Positions 10,176 to 19,715 of a stretch of DNA of 64,000 nucleotides are shown here, one piece after another. The DNA comes from Bolinopsis microptera (Eukaryota > Ctenophora > Tentaculata > Lobata > Bolinopsidae). The notes beneath the pieces are model-generated. The model was given only the letters and a program-made list of their open reading frames with translations, was not told where the DNA came from and did not search any database. The position numbers and the translations under genes are program-made. Numbering within the stretch: position 1 is the first letter of the stretch; every line of letters starts with the position of its first letter. Location: the NCBI RefSeq assembly GCF_026151205.1, contig NC_087072.1:14420169-14484168 (forward strand). The letters are read 5' to 3'.

Positions 10176-10700
10176 TAGGAACCGACCGGAAATCCGGCTG
10201 AATCCGGTTCCGGCCGGATATCCGGCTTCAAAATCCGGTTCCGGTTCCGGCTCCGGCTGGAAAAAAATTTGCCGGATTTTTGCCGGATTTCAGTTTTTTT
10301 TACCGAAAAAAAAAATCAAAAAAATATTTTCGGCTAATAATGAACAGGGTAGCCTGAATCGTGGAAAAAAAGTGGTTTTCAGAAAAACTTTGAAAAATTT
10401 TGACTTAGAAGTTTTTCGGTCCGAGTCGTTCTCGAGACGTACCTCCTGTATCGAGAGCTCCCGCTTCCGAGCTCGTGTTGCAAAGGGGAGGCCTGCCTTC
10501 CAAGATCACATTACCGGGGGAAACCTCGAGTCCAGAATTGTGTATCGATGGGTAGGTGCGGACTTCGAAAAACCAAAAAAATATTTTCGGCTAATAATGA
10601 ACAGGGTAGCCTGAATCGTGGAAAAAAGTGGTTTTCAGAAAAACTTTGAAAAATTTTACTTAAAAGTTTTCGGTCCGAGTCGTTCTCGAGACGTACCTCC
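10176..10700 (+). mobile_element. hAT-type transposon, truncated copy 2
   Basis: It starts TAGGAACCGACCGG like the copy at 3972 and includes the first tandem unit and part of the second. It is cut at 10,700 by the type-A LTR. The sequence left of it (TTCAAATGCAGGAC) continues uninterrupted at 18,780-18,797 in the duplicated block, so the left edge is a true insertion boundary. Confidence 0.75.
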
Positions 10701-11020
10701 TGTTGTGTTCACTTTATGAGTATAGTGAACACACAATGAGTTACTTTGGGTTTTGACAAAGTGAAACGATTTAAGTAGAGCTAAAGTAGAACTGCCGTCT
10801 TCGATATTACAACTTGTTTTAATAATCACAAAATCACTATCGCAACCGCTACGTATACACAAAACAACAATTACTACTAACCACGTGGTTTAAACGCGTG
10901 GTCTGATCGGCAGAACTGCTTGTGAAGTAACTGCCGACCTAAAGAGTCTGTTTATAAAATATTGTCTAAACTATAATAGAATACACTACAAACTATACTA
11001 CAAATATCTTACATACAACA
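10701..11020 (-). mobile_element. LTR type A in reverse orientation
   Basis: It runs from TGTTGTGTTC to ACATACAACA (plus strand), the reverse complement of the other type-A LTRs. Immediately outside its right end is CTCCCCCC plus a T-run, which is the polypurine tract read on the minus strand. It is therefore the 3' LTR of the minus-strand element that carries the env and CCHC ORFs at 11,365-12,874. Confidence 0.75.
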
Positions 11021-11364
11021 TATACTCCCCCCTTTTTTTTAAGACTGGCCCTCCAGTCGGGAGCACAGCCGGGAGCTATGTACAGACATACAATTTTAAA
11101 AAATACACAAACATATAATACAATTCAACTACTTTATAATAAAATAATTTACATTTTAGTATCCATGGAACATAGGCCCCTCTTTTTTTTAACACTGCCT
11201 CTGGCGGACCAGGGGTGGCTAGGGCCATATGCACGATGAACACTAACATATAACGACAAATACAATCAATCAATAGAAATACAACTATACAATGCAACTA
11301 TAATATAAATTAAAATTAAAAAATGTTCGAGAGAAATGTCCCTCGTCTTCACTCCTTCCAGTTC

Positions 11365-11787
11365 CTAGAAGTTCATCGTTGTTCTAGGTTGTACGGCCCT
11401 TCTCCTTCTACAATCTTCTGCAGTGTGACCGTGTTTTTTGCAGAAACTGCAAAAGTTCGCCTTCAAATGGTTGGCCATTTTCTCGACTCGTCTTTCCAGT
11501 TTCGATAGTCTCTCGGCCATTTGACTATTGGCCGCTGCCATGGTGATGCTTCTACGTGATTTATTGTTGTGCTTTTTATCTGTCTTTGGTGTTTTTTCTT
11601 TTTTTCTTAGTTTTTTCTCTAGTTTCCTCTTTTTTTCTCTAAGTACGGCACAATCGTCTGAGGAGGAGGAGGAGGAGGAGGAGGAGGTGGAGGAAGAAGG
11701 GGGCGATCTTCTTAGGTTATCATCGGAGTCGTTGTCAACTGTGACAGACACTACCTGTTCCATAGGCAGTTTAGATGCGGAACTCAT
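11365..11787 (-). CDS. Ser-rich basic protein with CCHC zinc knuckle, downstream of env
   Basis: This intact 140-codon frame starts at the ATG at 11,787; an in-frame ATG further upstream at 11,898 would add 37 residues of unlikely sequence. Layout: a short acidic N-terminus, a Ser tract with SSSDD (about residues 27-45), a Lys/Arg-rich stretch (EKKRKLEKKLRKKEK), a helix with coiled-coil character (MAERLSKLERRVEKMANHL), and a C-terminal knuckle C-x2-C-x4-H-x4-C (CSFCKKHGHTAEDC). It lies between env and the polypurine tract of an LTR retroelement. Zinc knuckles bind nucleic acid in Gag proteins, but a separate knuckle protein after env is not a usual arrangement. An RNA-binding or regulatory role is inference. 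Confidence 0.6.
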   Translation of the reverse strand: MSSASKLPMEQVVSVTVDNDSDDNLRRSPPSSSTSSSSSSSSSDDCAVLREKKRKLEKKLRKKEKTPKTDKKHNNKSRRSITMAAANSQMAERLSKLERRVEKMANHLKANFCSFCKKHGHTAEDCRRRRAVQPRTTMNF

Positions 11788-11962
11788 CGTGGCAGATAGA
11801 ATATATATATAGTGATACGAACTTGAAAGTGGAACAGCAGATCTAAGAGTGACATAGCGATGGACAAGACGGTAAGCGTCTCCTCTGCATGTAAGCATGC
11901 TTCACAGAAACTTCTGCTTGTTGGCAGCCTTGTTTCAGTGTGATAGCAGTTATCGCGTGCAG

Positions 11963-12874
11963 TTATTGAATGACAATATCTTCATTCGGTTGACCACCCT
12001 GGGTCTGGAGACTGTTGGGTTGTTCCTGTTCATTATTTGGTGCCCGCAGATACTGATCTTTCAATTGGTGAGTTATGATACAGTAGATACAAGCGACACT
12101 TGCACACAGTATGACTCCTACTGTTACTGTTAACAGGATGCCGTGTACCCAAGAGATAGTTTTCTTCTGAGCTTCCGGTACTACGAGCCGTTCGAGGGAT
12201 TCTTTTAGTCGTGTTATGTTCTCGACCGAGGTGCTCAGTCGTTTGTCCCAAGAAGTGAGAGCCACGTTTGAGCCATTGTATATGATGTTTGTCGAAATGT
12301 AGTTAGGTTCCTCCACGAGTAGTCCCTCCATTTGTATATAAGAAACTCCTCTCCATGGTATGAATTTTGTTCCATACTTGTTAGGTTTTAGGAGTTTCAT
12401 TCCCTTCTTATTGTCATTCTTTTCGAAGACCTGTATGTCGTGAACCGCAGTGCCTATTAATATGCCGCTAGCATCGTATATGTACTTCGGGGAACATTGT
12501 GTTTCTACTACCTTACAACTCGTTAAGTTTGTCAAGCAGCTAGTTTGTTCGCTATTGTCAAATATTTCCGCGAAACACGTTGTGACTGTGTCTGAAACAA
12601 CACAATTTGTTTCGTCTACGGCATAAAATTTGTCGTTTATAGAATATATCAATTTGGGTATCTCGAACAGTAGGCAAACATGATTTTTAATTATTCCAAC
12701 TTGACGGGTAATGTACATTGGGAATAGATGTTGAGGTTTGAGCGCTGGATATTCTATAACTTGATGCACATTTAACGTATTGGAATAAATATCGAAGTGT
12801 GCTTGTACGACAGAAATAGTAGCAACTTTGTAAAAGTTGTACACGTTTTCGGAGTAAAATGATCCTTTGAGCAT
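11963..12874 (-). pseudogene. F-like envelope glycoprotein, C-terminal part, copy 2
   Basis: An open frame of 303 codons (open upstream to about 12,957) matches the ectodomain-to-tail region of the envelope copy at 2785-6362. It shows several Cys pairs, N-glycosylation sites (NLT, NGS, NIT), one membrane segment near residues 244-268 and a hydrophilic tail. The signal peptide, cleavage site and fusion peptide are missing. The frame is otherwise undamaged, which suggests a young insertion. Homology to the other copy is clear but distant, so two element lineages are present. Confidence 0.6.
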
Positions 12875-13029
12875 TGGGTGTTCTATTAAGACCAGGTTGA
12901 GGTCTTCCGGTCTGACAATTTTAGGTGTTAATCGCGATCTCAGACGACAGTGCCGTACTTAGAGAAAAAAAGAAAGTTTTAATACTTTCAACACTACTAT
13001 ATAACAAATAATTTGAGTTAACAGAAAAC

Positions 13030-13389
13030 ATGACTGAAGCTGGACCACTGCAAGTGTTGAGGATGGCGTTTGATAAAAATACAGACTGGGACAAGGACGA
13101 ATTTCTAAATTCAGTTTACTGGATTCGACAAATAGTTGCGGTAGTGTTTGGTATACTGTGGGGCCTTATCAAATTCAAGGGACTTCTTGGAATATTAGTG
13201 TACATCATAATAGATCTGGGGATAATATTTTTGTATTACACGTCGTATCATGAAGTGGACGAAGAGGAATACGGCGGGCACGCTGAACTGGCCAAAGAAG
13301 GACTTCTAACTTCATTTTCACTATTTTTGGTGTTTTGGATAATACTGTATACCCTGTACATGCAACCATTGGTATCGTTATCAACTTGA
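13030..13389 (+). CDS. RAB5IF: RAB5IF (Rab5-interacting / EMC6-like membrane protein)
   Basis: The complete 119-residue frame reads DKDEFLNSVYWIRQIVAVV, EEEYGG and AKEGLLTSFSLFLVFWII. These are conserved blocks of the RAB5IF/C20orf24 family (Rab5ip domain, related to EMC6). Three hydrophobic segments are visible (about residues 31-58, 58-73 and 92-112). The family acts in ER membrane protein biogenesis and respiratory-complex assembly. The length is slightly below the mammalian protein, with a shorter N-terminus. The gene is a single exon with an AATAAA at 13,582 and an A-rich end, and it lies between two broken retroelements. It may be a naturally intronless gene or a functional retrocopy. 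Confidence 0.88.
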   Translation: MTEAGPLQVLRMAFDKNTDWDKDEFLNSVYWIRQIVAVVFGILWGLIKFKGLLGILVYIIIDLGIIFLYYTSYHEVDEEEYGGHAELAKEGLLTSFSLFLVFWIILYTLYMQPLVSLST

Positions 13390-13581
13390 TGGCTTTGAAG
13401 GCGATGCATTTCGAACATCAGATGTCGGCTTGATTCAGAATATTTATTAAATCGGATGAATATCTACGAATGAACTGGGTTTTATCTCTTCATCGAAATG
13501 TTTTATTATTATTCGATGACCAAATATTGTTAATATGGAAGTATTGGTTAAATTTTAATGTATTGAGTTTGACACTTGTTT

Positions 13582-13587
13582 AATAAA
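13582..13587 (+). promoter_or_regulatory. Polyadenylation signal of RAB5IF
   Basis: AATAAA lies 190 bp after the RAB5IF stop codon and is followed by T-rich then A-rich sequence. Confidence 0.5.
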
Positions 13588-13719
13588 ACAGATTTTTTTT
13601 TTTAATAAATAAAAAAATAATAATTAAAAAAAAAAAGAAAAAGGGGGGAGTACATGGCTATGTGAAACAACAAACTATAGTACTACAAATATTTTACGTA
13701 CAACATCTAATCTGTATCT

Positions 13720-14210
13720 TGTTTTACGATGTTCTTGTACAAAGGAAACACGATATAACTATGAGGTATTATTCTAGAAAGTAGAATGAAGATTTATAAA
13801 AGTAACATAGGCATTAGATTTAGAAGATAACAGCTACTCGAACATGACCTGTCAAATAATTATAAAACGGTACTTATATATAGCATGACACGTGACAAAT
13901 GATTGGTGACCATGGGACATGAAGATACTATTTGAATGGTTGTGAAGTCGTGGTGAAGTGAACACGTGACAATGACGGGTGATTAGCGTTATGAATCTCC
14001 AAGGTGAAATGAACTGTGCTGACTTTGTGCATATGAAGTGAATTGGTGTTGAAAGTGGATTGTGCTAGTGCTTGTTATTTGATGTGAAAATAATGTGCAG
14101 TGGAGCATGATGTGATGTGATTTGTGACTATGAATACCTTTAAACATCTAAAACAAATAACACTAATTAACAATAAAATATACTCTATAAAACTAAAAGT
14201 AAACACAACA
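13720..14210 (-). mobile_element. LTR type B, full length
   Basis: On the minus strand the LTR starts TGTTGTGTTTAC and ends CGTAAAACA. The polypurine tract GGAAAAAAGGG lies directly upstream (about 14,218-14,228). A TATATATAAG box near 13,870-13,880 marks the likely promoter. It is the 3' LTR of the element carrying the Ser-rich ORF at 14,368-14,673. Confidence 0.7.
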
Positions 14211-14367
14211 TATAGCACCCTTTTTTCCAAAATCGCGCTCCGCGATTACAATATACTATTATAATATAAATAATATTTAATATCTTCAAACCTAAAAAAA
14301 CATATAAAATAATAAATACATATCCTAATTGTGAATAAAATAATTTATGTAATAAAAGTTACATTTA

Positions 14368-14673
14368 TTACTCATAGTGGGGATGTTGGGTTGTCAAGGG
14401 GGCCATTGTAACCCTTGCAGTTGCACCATGATCAACACTCTTGCGAGTCTTTGATTTCCTAGATTTCATGTTCTTCCGCCTCTTTCGTTTCTCTCGTTTA
14501 GATAAACTTGATCGCTTCGTTACTGTGTCGTCTTCCCCAGACGATGACGACGAAGAATCCGATGATGATGAACCTGAACTTGACTTCGGAGGGTTAATGG
14601 GGCTCGTTGCAAGTGCGATGTCCTGTTCGACTTCAGTTTCTTCTAAAAGATTAAATCTCTCCTGGCCGGACAT
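14368..14673 (-). CDS. Ser-rich basic protein downstream of env (type B)
   Basis: The 101-codon frame starts at the ATG at 14,673. An acidic N-terminal third is followed by a Ser tract ending SSSGEDD, a cluster of Lys/Arg (KREKRKRRKNMKSRKSKTRK) and a short C-terminus. It shares the order acid, Ser/Asp, basic with the 140-codon protein at 11,365-11,787 but lacks the zinc knuckle. It occupies the same place: after env, before the polypurine tract. The SSxEDD patches look like casein kinase 2 sites. The function is unknown. Confidence 0.5.
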   Translation of the reverse strand: MSGQERFNLLEETEVEQDIALATSPINPPKSSSGSSSSDSSSSSSGEDDTVTKRSSLSKREKRKRRKNMKSRKSKTRKSVDHGATARVTMAPLTTQHPHYE

Positions 14674-15135
14674 GTTGATTGTCGAGGGATACTAACTTCT
14701 ATCAAAACGGTGCGAGAAGGTACTGCAGTGCGAGAAAGAACTGCTGGGCTGCTTTTGCAGCGTATTTATTGTAAACTTTCGCACGCATAACTGTCACTTA
14801 TTTGGTATGTACTGGCTGTGGACTTCAGAGTTTAATCAAGCAAAGATACAATACTAGCTTACTAGTTCTACAAGCTAATAATATTTGATAAATTATTACC
14901 TTTAAATTTGATGGAGAAATAGTTATTTTTCCATGTAGTGTGATGATACTTTGTAGACATTAGTGATGATGTTATGTCATAATTTTTACTTTACTTTTTA
15001 CTTTACTTTAAGCTAAGATCACAATACAATTGTTTCTGTTAGAGTCAGCTACCAACTACGTTTCTATAGGCTACGGTGCTATTCTCAGTCGTGAGTGATA
15101 AACAAGCATGATTTCAGGTTGAGTGGTAACAACGT

Positions 15136-15411
15136 CTAAAGTATTAGCGTATTTTCGGTAGCTTTCGGCGCTTGGGCTACTGCCTTATTATCTTCACATT
15201 CAGTCGTCTGGATCGGTTGATGGGTACTGGTACTTCGGCAGCAGTTGATATTTGATTTACATGTCCAAACACAGAGTACAACTGCTATCAACGCAGTTAT
15301 TGCCGCAGTTGTCATGGCAACAATAGCTATTGTTTCTGTGGATTCAGGTGATAAGCTAGAGTGAGAGATCATAAGATCTGCTTCAGCTGATTGTAGCTGC
15401 TTCATGATGCT
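15136..15411 (-). pseudogene. Envelope C-terminus, copy 1-type duplicate
   Basis: This is nearly identical to the last 92 codons of the envelope pseudogene at 2785, including its membrane segment and Cys-rich tail (CKSNINCC). At about 15,412 it is joined to an LTR-B start fragment, so the rest of env is missing. Confidence 0.7.
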
Positions 15412-15415
15412 ATCC

Positions 15416-15655
15416 ACATCTAAAACAAATAACATTAATTAACAATAAAATATACTCTATAAAACTAAAAGTAAACACAACATATAGCACCCTTTTTTCC
15501 AAAATCGTGCCCCGCGATTACAATATACTATTATAATATAAATAATACTTAATATCTTCAAACCTAAAAAAACATATAAAATAATAAATACATATCCTAA
15601 TTGTGAATAAAATAATTTATGTAATAAAAGTTACATTTATTACTCGTAGTCTCTT
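15416..15655 (-). repeat. Duplicated 3'-UTR / polypurine tract / LTR-B start
   Basis: The 240 bp match 14,142-14,375 with few differences. The piece holds the end of the internal region, the polypurine tract and the first part of the type-B LTR. The two copies flank the env tail and Ser-rich ORF and point to recombination between element copies. Confidence 0.75.
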
Positions 15656-15854
15656 CTATTAGAAGTAGGGCTTCACGTCGAGGAATAGTGGGAGGAGATA
15701 GGACTAGTAGCAAGTAGGATAATGAAGAGCCATGTTCAGCTGGTCTAGTCAGCAGTACTGCTTACGAAGTAACTGCGGTCGTTTGTACTTTGTCGGGTCG
15801 GTTAAATTGTCGTCTGAAACTATATTTATATCTTAAAACACAATACAACAGATC

Positions 15855-16296
15855 TGACACTTCTAGCTCAATTACCTTCCTTCCATGTTGACGTGTATGT
15901 TGCTGCATTCAATGAGGCATGTGGCTAAAGCTCGTGGTACTGGGTGTTGCGGAATAGGCTAAACTAACGTGTCACCACCATATTTCTCTTGTCATACGTT
16001 GTATGACCCGCCGCGCACGAAGTGCGCGGCTCCCCTTGTATCGTCGAAGCGACAGTGGGGGTCACCACGTGATTCAATATTTCTCCACGCCGCGCGTAGT
16101 ATTTTGAAAAATATTCCCACTGTCCATGAAAGCTTAGACTTTTAACTTTACGTTGTCGCTGCGCGCTACATCTTCAGTAATCAGTAATATAAAATAAATT
16201 ATCAGTAGATGTTTTCTTCTCAAAACTGTGATTATGTCGCTTTTCGAAACTATGGTTATGCGGACAAATTTGATCATAAATATTGCAAAAAGGTTT
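15855..16296 (+). repeat. Type-A element 3' internal segment, copy 2
   Basis: It matches 7128-7415 and 19,475-19,715, including the ATTTTGAAAAATATTCCCAC and GTCGCTGCGCGCTACATC blocks. It carries an 89-bp MITE at 15,989-16,077 absent from the other two. The match ends at AGGTTTAGGTA without reaching an LTR. Confidence 0.7.
15989..16077. mobile_element. MITE family 2 copy
   Basis: The insert begins TTGTCATACG and ends GATTCAA. It is flanked by TATTTCTC on both sides. Empty sites are at about 7195 and 19,607. Internal hairpins are CCGCGCAC/GTGCGCGG and CATACGTTGTATG. Confidence 0.6.
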
Positions 16297-16332
16297 AGGT
16301 AGGTGCGTGCGCGAGTTTACATAAATAAACAA

Positions 16333-16412
16333 TTACTGGGCCGCGCTCAGCCTGTCATTCCGCCAAATCTTTATTCTGTTAATGAACATAACAGCCTGGG
16401 GTCCTCAGGTAA
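16333..16412. mobile_element. MITE family 1 (TTACTGGG...CAGGTAA), copy 1
   Basis: The 80-bp insert starts TTACTGGGCCGCGCTCAGCC and ends GGGTCCTCAGGTAA. It is flanked by a perfect 8-bp duplication ATAAACAA (16,325-16,332 and 16,413-16,420). Confidence 0.75.
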
Positions 16413-16446
16413 ATAAACAATAGTGTCTGGAGTAGTGAAATCAATT

Positions 16447-16566
16447 TTGATTGACGATGTCAATTTATCGCAGCTCGGTGCGGCACAGTAGCGCATTTCG
16501 CCGATCTCCCGCTGTGAGTAACCTCATTGAGTGCGCGGCGCAGCACAGTAACGCATCGCGCTACAA
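16447..16566. mobile_element. MITE family 2 copy, no clear target duplication
   Basis: It begins TTGATTGACGATGTCAAT and ends ATCGCGCTACAA, joining the two end types seen in the other copies. It contains repeated GCACAGTA.CGCAT blocks. No direct repeat is visible at its edges. Confidence 0.5.
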
Positions 16567-17367
16567 CATACAAAGTCAATCAACATGTCGATGTTGCACG
16601 TGTTGTAAAATATGTGCGCATCTAACAGCTAGCTGCATGTTTTAAATTCTGTGGAATGTGGTTGCTTTGCTGCGCGAGAGTTGGTTTCGTTTACAATACA
16701 CGTCAATGGATCAATCCGAATTTATTACTTTTTGCAACATAGCTAGATGTCCGAGTCTTTGTTAATAATTTACTGAACCAAAATAAAAGATAAATATATC
16801 CATTTATATTTGTTAATATTATATTAGTATCATTATTATGGAAAGGGGCGAATTATTTTTATTATCTTGAAAGTTGCTGTTGCATTGTAACTTGACATTT
16901 GAAATAATTTGTATTCCTTTTATTCCTTGTATTCGTTGTATATATTTTTGCAGACACAAAAAAAGTTCGACTCAAACCTTTTAACATGGTTATACTTTTA
17001 CTCAAATTAAGTCGGTATATAGTTCTGTGAAATCTGGTTTATTTATTGCCGGTGGATCGGTCTTTCTATGCAGTTCTTTAACTGGTTTCATGGTACACCG
17101 TAGTTACTAACTGCAAGTGATGAATCTAGGAGTAAAGTTCCGAGCCAATTTCTCCATTAAAAGTTTGAAAAAGTGACCTCTTCAACTGTAGAACTGACTT
17201 ATTAATCCTAGCAGGTGATTAACTCTGGATCCTCATCACATTGATTCCATTCTAAATTGATCTAACCATAAACAAAACAAAAATAACAGATAACTCCGTT
17301 TACCATTTGACATGTTCCAGTGTGAACGAGGCCTTCTCCGGACAAATCCTTAAAGGCAAGTCTTCTC
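16567..17367. other. No gene seen
   Basis: About 800 bp of AT-rich DNA between a MITE and the LTR-A copy. No coding frame or repeat partner in the window was recognised. Confidence 0.4.
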
Positions 17368-17796
17368 TGTTGTATGTAAGATATTTGTAGTATAGTTTGT
17401 AGTGTATTTTATTATAGTTTAGACAACATTTTTTAAACAGACTCTCAACACTCAAGGTTGGCAGTTACTTCACAAGCAGTTCTGTCGATCAGACCACGCG
17501 ATTAGACCACGTGGTTATTAGTTGTAGCGCGATGCACTACTGGGTCGCGCGCGCATCCAATAATGCTTCTCGCAACCAGATCGGCGAGATGCGAAGGATT
17601 GACATCGTGAATCAAGGTTAGTAGTAATTGTTGTATTGTGTATACGTAGCTGTTGCGATAGTGATTTTGTAATTATTAAAACAAGTTGTAATATCGACGA
17701 CTTCAGTTCTACTTTAGCTGTAATTAAATCGTTTCACTTTGTCCAACAAACAAACTCATTGTGCGTTCACTATACTCACAAGAAGTGAACACAACA
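17368..17796 (+). mobile_element. LTR type A, probable solo LTR
   Basis: It runs from TGTTGTATG to ACAACA and is flanked by the 5-bp repeat TTCTC on both sides. No polypurine tract precedes it. The right flank (TTCTCTAGCTGAAGTCC) is shared with the LTR at 7461-7898, so the two lie in a duplicated block. A MITE sits at 17,522-17,615. Confidence 0.65.
17522..17615. mobile_element. MITE family 2 copy inside LTR-A
   Basis: The 94-bp insert starts TTGTAGCGCGATGCACTAC and ends CGTGAATCAA. Flanks are GGTTATTAG and GGTTAGTAG (9 bp, one difference). The empty site CACGTGGTTAGTAGTAATT is intact in the LTR at 7461-7898. Confidence 0.7.
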
Positions 17797-18016
17797 TTCT
17801 CTAGCTGAAGTCCGAACAGTATAATTTATTTAATAAAGTGTATTACTAAGGTGCTCTGCTGATAATTGTAGTAAAGTAATTATTAACGGGTGATACGATC
17901 GTAAAATATTTGTTCCATATATTAGGACCGTCGACGAGTCCAACTCGGCGCGCGTCCTGGTAGGTTGTAGGTTGTAAACCTACAAATGACAAAGTAATTA
18001 ATAAATGCCAAAAAAA

Positions 18017-18093
18017 TGACCTGTGACGAGGCTCGAACCGGCATGAGCTTTTTGACAATGGCGGCCTTAACCGCCGTGCTACGAGAGGCTCAG
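18017..18093 (-). repeat. tRNA-like repeat head, copy 2
   Basis: Near-identical to 8110-8185, with the same A-box and B-box. It lies in the duplicated block after LTR-A. Confidence 0.45.
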
Positions 18094-18120
18094 CAGATTT
18101 ACAATATGTAAGTGTAAGAC

Positions 18121-18390
18121 TATAAACTTCATAAAAATACGCGCACGCACGTAACTTTTCGTTATTTATGGATCCGAATAATATGACATATTTACAATTC
18201 TGAGAAATAAACCTCGCGCGACATAAAACGACATAATGACAATTTCGCCCACAATTTGCTAGAACACCTCCTCTAAATTATTCTTCTTATCTCGATGCCT
18301 CAATATTATAAATTGACGAAGCCATGCGATGCTGGAGATATAGCCTCCCCAAGCAGCAGGAAAGTTAACTGGCTAGAAATACATAGCCTC
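18121..18390. other. About 250-bp insertion in the duplicated block
   Basis: The copy at 8221-8245 reads directly from CTTCAGAAAAAT to CTGAATTTAATC. Here about 250 bp with CGCGCACGCACG near the start are inserted. Its class is unknown. Its end resembles sequence at 19,725 (GAAGCCATGC.ATGCT). Confidence 0.4.
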
Positions 18391-18684
18391 AATGAATTTA
18401 ATCTGCAAGCAACCGCTTTCAGAAGCTCTGCTGATCATTTGGGAGAAATCCTTCAGAAATGGTAAAGTTCCTTCAGTCTATAAGGAACTGTAAATATATA
18501 TAATACATGTTTAAAAAGGAAACAAGACTGACCCGGGAAATTATAGACCTGTGTTTTAAATTGAGAGGGTACTATGAAAGAACATAGTAGAGCACTTAGA
18601 GTACGTGAAATATTCGAAGCTGAGCAGCTTTCAATATCACGGCAGACAAGGCGCGTCAGATGGCATCTTGGCATTGGGTTCTTG

Positions 18685-18769
18685 TTACTGGGCCGCGCTC
18701 AGCCTGTCATTCCGCCGAATATGTTTATGAATATGTTTATGAACATAATAGCCTGAGGTCCCCGGGTAA
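18685..18769. mobile_element. MITE family 1, copy 2
   Basis: The 85-bp insert is flanked by a perfect GGTTCTTG duplication (18,677-18,684 and 18,770-18,777). The empty site is preserved at 10,149-10,156 in the sister block. Confidence 0.8.
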
Positions 18770-18949
18770 GGTTCTTGGAATGTTCAAATGCAGGACAAAA
18801 CCTGTTATGCTCCAGCTCTACTAAGCCCTGATTAGGTCCAGACTCCAGAGTGGAGTACTGATGCCCGCTCTGGAATCCAAACAAGACCTATGATATCCAG
18901 TCTATCGGTATCAAGAGCATAAAACATCAGTTCACTAGACAGATTCTAG

Positions 18950-19455
18950 GGTTCAGACTTCAAAGACTAAAGGAACTGAAACTTACATCTCTGTAATGTA
19001 CTGTACATCTCTGCGATGGCGCCGAGAAGGCGAGAACGCTACACTATCGAGAACGCTACACTATCATACATCTGTGGAAAGTTCTCCAGGGTATATTTCC
19101 AAACGATCTAGATATACAGTTCAGAGAGAATGCGAGACTATGAGTTAAGGTAATACTCCCTTCTCTCACAACAAAGCATTAGCTCCGGCACGCTGTGCCT
19201 GCAACTACTCTGAATTCGCAGTGATGGCTGGAAGACTCTGGAATGATCTCCCTAAAATTGTCAATACTCAAAAGACTGTGGCAAGTTTCAAGACATTTCT
19301 CGGAAAATTCCTAGAAGCCCCATATTCCTGGATACAGTACAGAAAACTCAAACTCGATAACCCAGTGGTGCAGTCAAGGAGGTGGTCCGCAGATTACGTG
19401 ATGATGCCTACTTCTAAACTTCACAATACGTTCTATTTTAAATGTTACCTCTAAT
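18950..19455 (+). pseudogene. LINE 3'-end remnant
   Basis: The last 77 codons contain AGRLWNDLPKIVNTQKTVASF and FKTFLGKFL, the terminal block of many LINE ORF2 proteins. Upstream, broken frames still read like the preceding region (YLWKVLQGIFPNDLD). Frame changes and stops make it inactive. Confidence 0.55.
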
Positions 19456-19474
19456 CATGATTGGCCCCTGATCT

Positions 19475-19715
19475 GGATCTGACACTTCCAGCTCAATTAC
19501 CTTCCTTCCATGTTGACAAATGACGTGTATGTTGCTGCATTCAGTGAGGCATGTGGCTAAAGCTCGTGGGTGTTGTGGAAAAGGCTAAACTAACGTGTCA
19601 CCACCAGATTTCTCCACGCCGCGCGGAGTATTTTGAAAAATATTCCCACGGTCCATGAAATCTTAGACTTTTGACTCTACCTTGTCGCTGCGCGCTACAT
19701 CTTCAGTAACACAAA
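19475..19715 (+). repeat. Type-A element 3' internal segment, copy 3
   Basis: It matches 15,860-16,190 without the MITE. Start CTGGATCTGACACTTCCAGC, end ACATCTTCAGTAACACAAAA. Confidence 0.65.

Noticed and set aside
11641-11700. Plus-strand poly-Glu frame (GAG repeats)
   Set aside because: It is the complement of the Ser tract in the minus-strand CCHC protein; the minus frame has a full domain layout.
14441-14695. Plus-strand Asp-rich frame
   Set aside because: Shadow of the Ser-rich minus-strand ORF, with no start context or domain.
17368-17796. Certain call of a solo LTR
   Set aside because: The 5-bp TTCTC flank match could be chance, since the right flank is shared with the other LTR copy; left as probable only.
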